From Toxorhynchites rutilus septentrionalis (Eukaryota; Arthropoda; Insecta; Diptera; Culicidae): a stretch of 64,000 nt of DNA. The stretch is taken from positions 115,132,035 through 115,196,034 of the forward strand of contig NC_073746.1 in NCBI RefSeq assembly GCF_029784135.1, given 5' to 3'. Made by a program: the position numbers and the translations under genes. Shown one piece after another: positions 54,143-64,000 of the stretch. Position 1 is the stretch's first letter. Each line of letters opens with the position of its first letter. The notes under the pieces were generated by a model. The model searched no databases. It saw nothing but the letters and a program-made list of their open reading frames with translations, and was not told the DNA's origin.

Positions 54143-56378
54143 TTCTTGAATGGAAATGAACACTGATCAGAAATAAATATACAAATACTTCCTCATAATA
54201 ATATTTGCCTGTTATTCGAATAGATTCTTCTTTCGAGTAAGTGTCACATTCTGGTAGATGTTACATTCGTTACGGGTAAATGTTTGATTCGGGTAACTGT
54301 TACATTCGGACAATTGTTGCATTCGGGTGAGTGGATTTCGGGTAAATGTGACACAATCCCTAAAACAATTTGTTTATGTATTTTTTCATAACATATAAAA
54401 AACCTTCGGAAACACCATCATGGTGAACGCAACTTGTGTAACGTTATTACAGAGTTGCGAGAACTACGTATACTAATATCACGTCATAACTTTATCCGAA
54501 GCGTGTACCAATTAACGCTTGATTTGGAAACCAGCTTTCGTTATGAGGTGAAAATTGTTTAAATTAATTTATGCTTTCCGAAATCACTCCAAATGTTGAA
54601 GCTAATATGGAAATTCCACAATCGAATCCGCATAGTTTGATTTCTTGCAATCGTTGACTGCGTGGTACGTGATGGAATGTTGTCCACCGTTTTTGCTGTT
54701 GGTGTATCGTTCGCTCTGACGCTCGCATTCTTCTGAATGTTTAGTTTCATCTGGAACCCGCCCTCAGGAGACCAATCGACAGCATCTTTTTCGACGCACG
54801 AGTTGATCTCTCCCGGGAGCAGTCACCTCAATCAACAGGTAAAAGTATTCCCGTCGCATAGCCCTGGTCCGAACACATGTTTTTGAGAACATGAATACTT
54901 TGGGAATGTGCTATTTTACGATCACCAAATTCACAAACCACTCCGGTTGCGTTTATTATTTTCATTTCAATTGATGCAAAATTTGCTTTTACTTCTGTTC
55001 TCGCTGCGGTAGGCAGTTCAAAGTGTAATAAATTGCAGTTCATTAATAATCATGTCCAATAAATCCATTTCAGCTGAATGAAGACTGACGAAGGAAATAC
55101 CAACATGCCGATGTAATACCGTCGGCGGCACTAACCGCCGATGAGACATTAAAAAACCACCGAGATTCAGCATTTTGAACGCATCATTCGATAACAACAG
55201 AAAGGATTAAATGAGGCCCACCTCGTTTTTTTTGTTTGTCGTTGTAGTTTTATTTTGCCATCAGTCTCCGTCCAGACACCGTGGAGCTGCACGGTCATTA
55301 TCAACTGCTAAATTCGATTTGTTCTACAGACGAGGCAACTGACCAGACTGACATTTGATTGAGTAAGAAAAAGCATTCGTCATATTTCTTGTGCTGATTG
55401 CTGGTATCCTTTTTTCACCCTCCAACTTTTGAAACAAACAGCATCCTCCAGGAAGAGGCAGAGGCACAAGCGACTCATTTTCAGCTTCACGAGCAATCAT
55501 ACTTTGGCTGCGTTTATCCCGTTCTTGATCCTCTTTCTCTCCCGAAGCTGCTCGCCATGGAACGGGAAATTTATGGTGCTTAAATCAATAAACTTCCAGA
55601 GCTAAATTAGATTTTTCTCGTGTGTATGCGCTCTGCGCTCTGCGCTTCCAATCACAGGTTAAACAGGTAATCTGCATGATTCGAATGGTGGTTCCGTACC
55701 AGAAATAACTCTCATCAGAATGCCATAAAGCCTGGTAAGCAGTGTGTGCAACACCCGAACATTGTATGCGGCGCACAAAATTGCCGCGGAACCTACAGCT
55801 CGATCACGAGCTGGCCATAAAAATCCGTGTGAAGTGGAGGATCTCGAAATGAACAAATAAATAAATGAGATTTTTTATGAAATAATTTATCTAATTTGTT
55901 TACTTTGTCTCGTGGAGTCGTCGTCGTTCCGGCCCATGGAAACCGTTTATGCAAATTTAAGACAGGATTTAATTTTCCAATTGGCCTCCGCTCGCAGCCC
56001 TTCTTCCCAGCTAGCAGATCCTGCGCGGGCCAAAAACGAGGTGCAGCGCGCTTGGTTTGTTCCGGAGATTGGAATCGTAAATTCTGATCATCGACATCGG
56101 AGGAAATATGAGTTTAATTTTGCATCGGCGCGAGAGTGCCAACAGCGAAAATAAATTTGAAAAACAAACAAAACTGCAGCCTAATGTTGATTGAACCGCA
56201 GAGCTCGTTGTTCTTTTTTCGGTCCTCGGAAATTCGTTCCTGGTTTGAATTGCCTGTGTACCATAGTGTTTGAGATGAGATGAAACATTATCATGAAGCA
56301 ATATGTCATATACACGTTTGACTTGCAAAGGTTGATTCCAAGCGCAGTTTGAGCTTCCAAATTTTAAGAAATAGATAT
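54143..56378. other. About 2.2 kb without recognised genes
   Basis: Only unsupported short ORFs. It holds the degenerate minisatellite at 54228-54355. The remainder shows no repeat shared within the window and may be single-copy. Confidence 0.4.
54228..54355. repeat. Degenerate minisatellite, unit like TTCGGGTAAATGTTACA
   Basis: About six imperfect units (TTACATTCGTTACGGGTAAA, TTCGGGTAACTGTTACATTC and similar) in 130 bp. Confidence 0.55.
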
Positions 56379-56680
56379 CACTAGCTGACCCGACAAACTT
56401 CGTCCCGCTCAAAATTTGTTTTTTGTTATCAATACCTTCAAACATTTACGTTTTTTTACTATGAGTAAGTCCATGGGTCCAATCGCAGAACTGTTCATTG
56501 ATTGATCTTCTAATCGACCCTATTGAATTTACCTTTTACTATAAAATTCCTAGTTTTTCTAACAAAACTCATCATTATAATATCAGATTATTTTCAGACA
56601 CAATTCTCGTTCAAGATTTTTCAACCACTTGCAAATGACATGTTTCTCCGTTTGGAATAAACGCTTGCTATAAACTGAAA
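56379..56680 (+). repeat. Dispersed repeat, copy 3 (left part)
   Basis: The sequence from ACTAGCTGACCCGACAAACT to the GCAAATGACATGTTTCTCCG area matches copy 2 closely. It is interrupted by a LINE fragment, and a further part of the family follows at 58080-58316. Confidence 0.7.
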
Positions 56681-56684
56681 CACT

Positions 56685-58079
56685 CTTCCAATCCTTGACC
56701 GGACGGTATCCCCTCCGTTATTTTGAAAAAAATGTGCTGAAAGTTTGTCTTACCCACTGAGTCTACTATTCAACCGCTCCCTAAATTCTGGCATATTTCC
56801 CGAAATATGGAAGAAAGCCTATGTATTTCCAGTTTTTAAAGGCTGTAAGAAAGAGGTCCAGAATTACAGAGGGATCGCTTGCTTATGTGCAATATCCAAA
56901 TTATTCGAACTCATCGTCTTGGATTATATCTCGTATACATGCAAGAGTTACATAGCTGAACAACAACATGGATTCATTCCGAAACGATCCACAACCACAA
57001 ACCTAGTTGTCTATACATCGTTTATTGCTCGTGCTCTACAGTCGCGTCATCAAATAGATGCAGTTTACACCGATTTTTCGGCGGCTTTCGATACCATCAA
57101 TCACCAGATAATCATTGCAAAACTTAATCGTCTTGGTTTCAACGGCTCCTTTCTTAGTTGGCTCCAATCCTATTTGGTAAATCGGCAGATGTCCGTCAAA
57201 ATCGGTGACTCTATCTCCAAGCCTTTTGGTGTTACTTCTGGCGTTCCACAAGGATGTCACTTAGGACCATACATCTTCCTGCTTTTCCTGAATGACATCA
57301 ATTTTGTTCTGGATTGCCAAAAATCATCTTACGCGGACGATTATAAACTGTACCATTTAATCCACAGTGTACAAGACGCGGCATTTCTCCAGTCCCAAAT
57401 CGACGCCTTTGCTGCGTGGTGTGATAAAAACAGAATGACTCTCAATCCCACCAAATGCTCAATCATATCATTCTCGCGTAAACGCACTGCAGTACACTTC
57501 GAGTATAAGCTGCGGGATCGTATATTACAACGAGTCAGTTGTGTCAAGGACCTAGGAGTTATGCTCGACTCTAGGCTTACTTTTCGTGAACACATTGCAT
57601 ATACTACAACGAAGTCATCTAAAATGCTTGGATTTATGTTTCGTACCACAAAACATTTCAGGGACATACACTGTATAAAAGCCGTATGTTGTTCCCTGGT
57701 CCGTTCGATACTCGAATATGCAACGATTGTTTCGTCGCCATACTACCAAAACATCATCCTACGTTTAGAAACTATCCAACGCAAATTTGTCAAATTTGCT
57801 TTACGGCATCTACCTTGGAGTGATCCCAACAACCTCCCCAGTTACAAAGATCGCTGCAAACTCATCGGACTGGATTCTTTGTCTAATCGTCGATACGTGG
57901 CCAAAATTTGCTTCATCTCTGACCTGTTACTGTCGCACATTGATTGCTCAGAACTTTTACAGAATTTCAACATTCAGCAAAGAAATCTGAGGTCTCACAA
58001 ATTTCTTCAAATACCGTTGTCACGCACGAACTACGGTTATCAGTGTTTAACCACCATTGAAACATTTATTGTACCCTAA
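56685..58079 (+). pseudogene. LINE RT domain, nearly intact 444-codon frame (CR1/Jockey group)
   Basis: A 5'-truncated LINE ORF2 keeps all RT motifs: WKKAYVFPVFKGCKK, NYRGIACLCAISKLFE, AVYTDFSAAFDTINHQIIIA, TSGVPQGCHLGPYIFLLFLN and the catalytic YADD. The connection region follows (SCVKDLGVMLDSRLTFREHI, then ATIVSSPYYQ) and the C-terminus RTNYGYQCLTTIETF ends at TAA 58077. Only one stop lies just upstream (about 56728). There is no endonuclease and no A tail. The wording matches the PHD-type LINE truncated at 17775. Confidence 0.85.
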
Positions 58080-58316
58080 AACCTCCATATGCCTAATTTG
58101 GATTGATTAGTTCTCGAGTTATGCAGAAATTTGTGTTTCATTTCTATGACAGACCCCCTACCCCCCCCCCCTCAGAAAGGTGGGAGGAGTGTTGAACTAC
58201 TTTAGAAATGTTTCTTGCCCTCTAAAAATGCCAAATTCGGTTCAGTTTGCTTGATCAGTTCTTGAATTATGCAGACATGTATGCTTCATTTCTATGGCAG
58301 TGTTTAATTTGTATCG
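58080..58316 (+). repeat. Dispersed repeat, copy 3 (right part)
   Basis: TTGATTAGTTCTCGAGTTAT followed by GCAGAAATTTGTGTTTCATT and a C-rich run matches 34480-34560 and the tandem units at 39.1-39.6 kb. Confidence 0.6.
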
Positions 58317-59110
58317 CAGAACCTCCCATCCGAGCTCCCGGAGCTTCTGGCGCGTCACCAAAGAAGTGTGTGGCCTGGCGTTGTCCTGATGGAAGACAAT
58401 GCAGCCTCTGTTTATCAAAGATGGCCTCTTCTTCATGAGTGCTACCTTCAAGCGGTCCAGTTGTTGGCAGTACAGGTCCGAATTGAGCGTTTGGCCATAG
58501 GGAAGCAGCTCATAATAGATTATTCCTTGACAATCCCACCAAACACACAGCAGAACCTTCCTGGCCGTTAATGAGGGCTTGGCCACCGTCTGAGCCGCTT
58601 CAGCGGGCTTCGACCACGACCGTTTGCGCTTCACGTTGTCGTAAGTGACCCACTTCTCATCGCCAGTCACCATCCGCTTCAGAAACGGGTCGATTTTGTT
58701 GCGATTCAGCAGCGATTCACATGCGTCGATACGGTCAAAGATGTTTTTTTGCGTCAACGTGTGTGGCACCCATACATCGAGCTTCTTTGTGAATTCGAGC
58801 TTCTTCAAATGGGTAATAACGGTTTGATGACTTATCCTCAGCTCTTGGCCGATGCTACGGCTGCTACTATGCCGGTCTTTCTCGGCTAATTCAGCGATTT
58901 TGTCGCAATTTTCGACGACAGGCCTTCCGGAGAGTGGCGCATCTACACTACACCAGAACGAAAACGTTGAAACCATCGTTGTGCGGTGGAAATGAAAACT
59001 GTATCGGGTCCGTAAACTGCACAAATTTTATTGGCAGCTTGAGATGCATTTTTTCCTTTGTCATAGTAGTACTGTAAAATATGTCGGATTTTCTCTTTAT
59101 TTTGCTCCAT
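58317..59110 (-). pseudogene. mariner transposase, frameshifted and truncated
   Basis: MEQNKEKIRHILQYYYDKGK opens the N-terminal HTH. A frameshift near 58945, in the link between HTH and PLSGRPVVENCDK, leads to the second HTH (SRSIGQELRISHQTVITHLK). The catalytic part shows the first Asp in MVTGDEKWVTY and the second in HQDNARPHTS. The frame leaves the element after LRELGWEVLR, so the third acidic residue (DD34D-type position) is absent. It is inactive. Confidence 0.85.
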
Positions 59111-59289
59111 ATTTGCGACACTATAACTCACGAACGACTCAACCAAACAAAACACTGTCAAGGACTATATTATAGCGCGCAAAAATACCTTTCCAACAAG
59201 CTATATTTGACTCGATACAATGAATACAACTAGAACTACGCGCTTACAACGACACCTCGCTCATAAACCGCAGGACTTTTTTGACAGCC
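58317..59289 (-). mobile_element. mariner element, 3' end missing
   Basis: The 5' terminus on the minus strand begins at 59289 with GGCTGTCAAAAAAGTCCTGC, next to TA (59290-59291). The other end is lost at about 58317, where the sequence joins the dispersed repeat. Confidence 0.8.
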
Positions 59290-59909
59290 TAATATTTAGA
59301 CATAAGGTCGGTGTTCAGTCAGACCGGACTAAATAACATAAGTATGATTTCGAGTAAATCGTACTTAAAGTATGGAGCTTTGCGGTTTTAGTAGCCCTCA
59401 ATCATTTTCCCCAATTGTTTTTCTACAGCTAGTTACTCTAAGTACTCTTTAGTAAGGTCGTATAATGGTATTATTATAAAAACAATTTTTTTTGATAGAT
59501 TTGTTCCACTATGAATGAACAATTTTATGATGAATCATATGATGTATTCAGTAAACCTACCCAATGAAATAAACCGGTCTACGGCTTGAAACAGTACTTC
59601 ACTCACCAAAAATGATCGATTAGAATGTATTTTCAAGTACAATTCTTGATTTTCTAAGAAAAATATACTTAGAAACGGGTCAGGGTGATTTTCAAAAAGA
59701 GTACTTGCATTCAATGAAAGACCACAGTTGGATTTTAATTCAATCAGCAAAAGTTTAGTATTTACGATTTTCAGTTAGCGCTCAACTTCCGAGCTGATCA
59801 GTCGACGTTTCTAGACAAGCAGATTTCGGAAGTCGTTCACGGACTACTAAATATGTTTTTTTTTTTATCGGTTATTCTTCTAACGTTTTCCGCGACGTGA
59901 CACCTCGCG

Positions 59910-60957
59910 ATGCCGCGCCGCGAAAATACGTTTCGCGTTGACTATTCGCAGTTTCCGAAGTTACTCTACCATGAAGAGATCCATAAGTTCATTAGGAAAG
60001 AACTTGGTCTTACGAGAGAAAATGTTCTCCAACTCCAGCCCAGCAGACGACTTGGATGTACCTTCGTTAAGGTCAACGACTTCCAACTTGCCGAGAAGAT
60101 AGTGCAACAGCACGACAACAAACACGATTTCATATTTGATGGAAAGACCTACAAGATACGAATTACGATGGAGGACGGTTCGGTAGAAGTCAAGTTGCTT
60201 GAGCTACCCGAGAGCGTCACTAACGACCAGATTACCGATTTCCTCGCAGAATACGGCGAAGTCATTAGCATTCGTGACCTACTGTGGGATGACAGATTCA
60301 GCGAATTTGGTGGTGTAAAAACCGGAGCTCGTGTTGCTCGAATGATAGTCACCAAGAACATTCCCTCTCTCGTTACAATCCAGGGCGAAGAAACTGCGTT
60401 GAGGTACAAAGGACAACGACAAACTTGCCTACACTGCCATGAGTTTGTACACATAGGCATTCCATGTGTACAAAACAAGAAACTGCTGGTACAGAAGCTC
60501 GCAGCAGATCAATCGTACGCTAGCGTAACGAAAAGTAAACCGTCCGAACCCTTACAGAAAAAAACAAACGAATCCAAGTAAACCGACAAAAGGTCCGCGT
60601 ACAATCGGACTAAACGATATTGCGGGTCAACACCCAAGTCTCCTTGGAGTAAGTGAGATGCAAACTCCAGTACCCAACAAGAAACACACTATGCCACCCC
60701 CCGCAACACCTGCGACAATGAAACCCACCACATCGCAAGCTGTAATCCAGCTCTCGCCGATTTCTGTTCCGAACGCGATCACATCGCATCGCAGGCCTGA
60801 TGGCAATGAAACCGATTGCTCACAAACCTCCCAGACCTCGAATAACAGCCGACGCTCACGAAGACAACCGCCGGGCAAGAAAATGCGCCATTCTGGAGAA
60901 AACACCATCACCACTGAACATGAACTCGTGACAATTTCTGACGACGAATGCATTTAG
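59910..60957 (+). pseudogene. L1-clade ORF1 (RNA-binding, one CCHC knuckle, one frameshift)
   Basis: ATG 59910 opens MPRRENTFRVDYSQFPKLLY. An RRM-like region follows (VEVKLLELPESVTNDQITDF, about residues 90-160) and then a knuckle CLHCHEFVHIGIPC near residue 190. A frameshift near 60570 leads to a Pro/Ser-rich C-terminal tail ending at TAG 60955. The product would bind LINE RNA. Arrangement and the immediate start of ORF2 support the call. Confidence 0.7.
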
Positions 60958-60959
60958 AA

Positions 60960-63441
60960 ATGGATAACGTAAGCTGTAATATTGGAACGATAAATATCAA
61001 CACCATCACCAACCAAAAAAAGATTAACGCCCTTCGCACATTCGTTCGCTCAATGGAGCTAGATATAGTATTTCTGCAGGAGGTTGAAAACGAATAACTT
61101 GTATTGCCCGGTTACAACGTTATTTGCAATGTCGACCATACGAGGAGAGGAACGGCAATTGCTCTGAAAGAACATATAAAATTCACACACGTAGAGAAGA
61201 GCCTGGACGGTAGATTAGATGCCCTGCGTGTTCATAATGTCACGCTGTGCAATGTGTATGCCCCATCGGGTTCCGTTCTACGTGCCGAACGAGAACGATT
61301 TTTTAACAACACCATCGCATACTACCTTCGTCATCACTCCGATCACATCATATTAGGAGGCGACTTCAACTGCGTTATCCGACAATGCGATGCGACTGGT
61401 CAAAATTCGAGTCCCGCTCTTCAAGCCACCGTTCAGCAGTTACGTCTGTTTGATGTGTGGCAGCAACTCCGTCCACGAGAGATGGAATACACATACATCA
61501 CACACAATTCATCGTCCAGGCTCGATCGACTCTACGTGAGCAATGGTCTCCGAGAACAGCTGAGATCAACAGCTGTCCATGTGTGCTGTGTCTCGGATCA
61601 CAAAGCAGTTACCGCAAGAATTTTCCTTCCTCTCCCCGACAGAGCGCATGGTCGTGGCTTTTGGTCCCTACGTCCACATCTACTCACCGCCGAAAATATA
61701 AACGAGTTACAAATAAGGTGGCAGTACTGGACTCGTCAACGGCAAAATTACCGTTCATGGATGGAATGGTGGCTGTCGTGCGCAAAACCTAAAATCAAGT
61801 CTTTTTTCCGATGGAAGTCTAGAACAGCATTTGATATCTTCCATCGTGAACAACAACGATTATATCAGCTACTACGGCATGCGTACGATGGCTACCAAAA
61901 CAACCGTGCCATGCTTACCACTTATCAATCGGATAAAAGCAAAGATGCTAACACATCAGCGAGCTTTCTTCGAAATGTTCGTGCGAATTAACGAAACCCT
62001 CGTTGCTGGTGAGCCGCTATCGACCTACCAGCTGGGCGAGCGAGTGCGCCGGAAAACCACTATCGAGCGGCTGAGAAATGAGAGAGACGAAGTTATGGAT
62101 GATTCTACTTCATCAATCTATATACAGCCGGACATGTAGAAGAAAATAGCGCATTTCAGTGCGAGAGAATTATACCCGAACAAGATGACGTAAATGGAGC
62201 GTGCATGGATGACATCACAACGGCTGAAATTCTTACGGCTATCCGCACGAGCGCATCAAGAAAATCACCAGGCTCCGACGGACTGCCGAAAGAATTTTAT
62301 TTAAGCACTTTTGATGTAATACACCGTGAATTGAATTTGGTGCTTAACGACGCTATCAGGTCGTATTTCCCACCTCAGTTCGTCGATGGGGTGATCGTGC
62401 TAGTGAAAAAACGAGGGACGGGGGACAGCGCACGCTCCTACCGGCCAATAAGCTTAATCAACTATGACTACAAAATATTATCACGTGTTCTAAAACAGCG
62501 GCTGGAGAACGTGCTCCGAGTTCATGGAGTTTTGACTGGCTCCCAAAAATGTTCGAACGGAGAACTCTTTGCACCAAAAGGTAACGCTGTTAAACATTTT
62601 CGTATCATCAAGGATATGGTACATGGCAGCAAATCTGCTTCCGGCTACAGTACACGTGGCGAAATTAACAGCCACTATGCGAAGCTATCTTTTTCGTGGT
62701 GCATGTGCAACCATTCCTATGGAGCAGCTAGCGCGAAGACGGGAGGATGGTGGCCTAAATCTACAACTGCCAGCGCTCAAATGTAAGGCGCTGCTCTTCA
62801 ATCGACATCTGCAAGAAATCGTCTCTCTTCCTTACTACCGTTCTTTCCTTTCCCACACAAATGTTCCTCCTTCAGATATCCCCTGCCTAAAGCTTATCCT
62901 AAACCATATCCCAAATTTCCCCTTCCAAATCCGACAACAACCTTCCGCCAACCTCATCCATCACTTTTTCCTCGAACAAACAGCCAAACCGAAGGTCGAA
63001 ACAGCAAATCCTGCAATCAATTGGCCACGTTTGTGGATGAATATAGCTGCTCGGAACTTATTGCCTTCGCAACGCAGCACCCTTTATATGTGGACAAATG
63101 AAACATTTTCACACCGGCGACTAATGTACGTAATGTGGAGAACAAACGATGAGAGTTGTCTGCACTGTTCTGCCACCATCGAGACAATACAACACAAATT
63201 TTTTGGGTGCCCTAGAGTACGGGCTGCGTACGATCTACTACAACAAAAGCTGCTAGTGATAACTGGTAGGCGACGCGTTCTCCATCCAGATAATCTTCTC
63301 CGGCCCTCACTGGAGGGGATAGCAGCGAATGAGAGAACATTGATATTGAAATTATTGTTGACTTATATCACCTTCATTGATAGATGTAATGATAGGATAG
63401 ATATTGATGAACTAAAATTTTATTTTGATGTCGGAGATTAA
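60960..63441 (+). pseudogene. L1-clade ORF2 (endonuclease present, RT palm deleted)
   Basis: ATG 60960 lies two bases after the ORF1 stop. Endonuclease motifs are IGTININTIT, LQEVENE (followed by a TAA near 61096), GGDFNCVI, SSRLDRLYV and SDHKAV. Frameshifts occur near 61925 and 62130. RT begins with GSDGLPKEFY and RSYRPISLINYDYKILSRVL but breaks after TGSQKCSNG near 62560. It joins the post-RT region (SRIWYMAANLLPATVHVAKL), so the catalytic FADD region is missing. A CCHC-like C-terminal cluster (CLHC...H...C) near 63155-63200 is present. Confidence 0.75.
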
Positions 63442-63504
63442 TATTATGTAAATAATTTTAACTAATCATACAAACGACAAATAAAATTATTATAAAAAAA
63501 AATA

Positions 63505-63934
63505 TTGCACTCTGACACTTGAGCCACTCTGTCTGAACAAGATATAATAATATATTCGATCACCTTATCAATAACTATGAATTGTCTGAAAAGCAAATAC
63601 ATTTTGCTTCAATATGAGTTACTTTTCCGTGCTCATTGATGGACGAAGGGAAGGGATGATGCGAAGAAATCCAATATGTATTTAATTTGAAATTCCTTTC
63701 ATTCTCTGTTTGTCAGAAAAACGTGGCTTCTCTCTAGTCGCTATGGTGGCATGCACTTGGTCCACTCTGACTGCATACTACTGTCAATTCATGCTGATCC
63801 AACAAAATAAATTTATGCCCTAAACCAGGCTGGTTGCAACCTAGTTGTGATCTGATACAAGTTGAATGTAGGTTAAGAGATTGTTGATTGTTTTCTACTA
63901 TTCACTAATTTATATAAAACTAAGTAACGAAGTT
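63505..63934. other. Right body of the TIR element, non-coding
   Basis: No ORF or RNA is recognised. The sequence lies between the LINE tail and the right TIR. Confidence 0.4.
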
Positions 63935-64000
63935 CGGTCTGACTGAACACCGACAGTAGGGTGCCAATGAATGTATGGAAAAAATTGACCCCGAAATTTC

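Larger units (their letters stand above)
59840..63500 (+). mobile_element. L1/Tx1-clade LINE with deleted RT core
   Basis: The order is ORF1 (RRM-like plus CCHC knuckle), ORF2 (APE endonuclease, RT start, C-terminal domain) and an A-run at about 63494-63502. RNase H is absent, as usual for the L1 group. The 5' boundary is approximate and no target duplication was identified. Confidence 0.75.
59305..63956. mobile_element. TIR element with TA duplication containing an L1-clade LINE
   Basis: TA at 59303-59304 and 63957-63958 flanks 22-bp inverted termini that share GTCGGTGTTCAGTCAGACCG exactly (the outer two bases differ). Apart from the LINE, about 1 kb of non-coding sequence remains, so it is a non-autonomous element, probably of the Tc1/mariner or pogo type. 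Its left end lies only 13 bp from the mariner end. Confidence 0.75.

Noticed and set aside
1..64000. A coordinated novel multi-gene defence or metabolic system
   Set aside because: Neighbouring ORFs belong to unrelated transposons on both strands, nearly all broken; nothing indicates a shared operon or pathway.

Overview
The window reads as repeat-dense insect nuclear DNA, most likely from a culicine (Aedes-type) mosquito. The reasons are AT-rich sequence, short introns of about 40-70 nt, a BEL/Pao element, I-clade, L1-clade and PHD-finger LINEs, tRNA-derived SINEs, and an ITmD37E transposase, a family known from mosquitoes. Species is inference. No rRNA, functional tRNA, CRISPR array or prokaryotic operon is visible. 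Only one plausible host-type gene was found (7957-8610, minus): a single-exon ORF of unknown function with a CCAAT/TATA pair upstream and a poly(A) signal downstream.

Layout. 1-0.17 kb: right end of a TIR element. 0.9-6.1 kb: BEL/Pao element on the minus strand, with gag, pol and an env-like start all in one frame. It has an in-frame loss of the RT/RNase H region, three in-frame stops and no 3' LTR. 6.1-9.5 kb: a spaced palindromic motif, the host-like gene and a hairpin. 9.5-11.5 kb: a dispersed repeat and a LINE tail. 11.86-17.54 kb: a full-length I-clade LINE with an 18-bp target duplication. 17.8-24.25 kb: a minus-strand PHD-type LINE broken by three clean insertions, namely a TTAA MITE in the endonuclease, a pogo/Tigger element in ORF1 (itself carrying a Harbinger-type MITE) and a SINE in ORF1. 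24.87-29.06 kb: a second I-clade LINE, minus strand, split by a TTAA MITE. 29.1-32.3 kb: apparently single-copy DNA without recognised genes. 32.31-38.09 kb: a TIR element with TA duplication and a repeated CAAATTCCGAACA motif, carrying a nested LTR, dispersed repeat and LINE tail. 38.1-41.0 kb: satellite-like repeats, SINEs and ITmD37E. 41.2-42.9 kb: a TA-flanked TIR element in an otherwise open frame. 43.5-44.4 kb: LINE fragment. 44.5-49.5 kb: env-like glycoprotein gene, minus strand, split by a 3.59-kb hAT element, which carries a nested 555-bp hAT-like element with an exon-like ORF. 49.73-52.39 kb: small inverted-repeat element split by a second hAT with an exact 8-bp duplication. 52.6-54.1 kb: element with 33-bp TIRs and unrecognised coding-like remnants. 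56.4-59.3 kb: dispersed repeat, LINE fragment and mariner. 59.3-63.96 kb: TIR element holding an L1-clade LINE.

The parts do not form a pathway. The window is a nest of transposon insertions whose target-site duplications and interrupted frames give a relative order of insertion. All transposase, RT and env-like genes seen carry stops, frameshifts or deletions, so none looks autonomous now.
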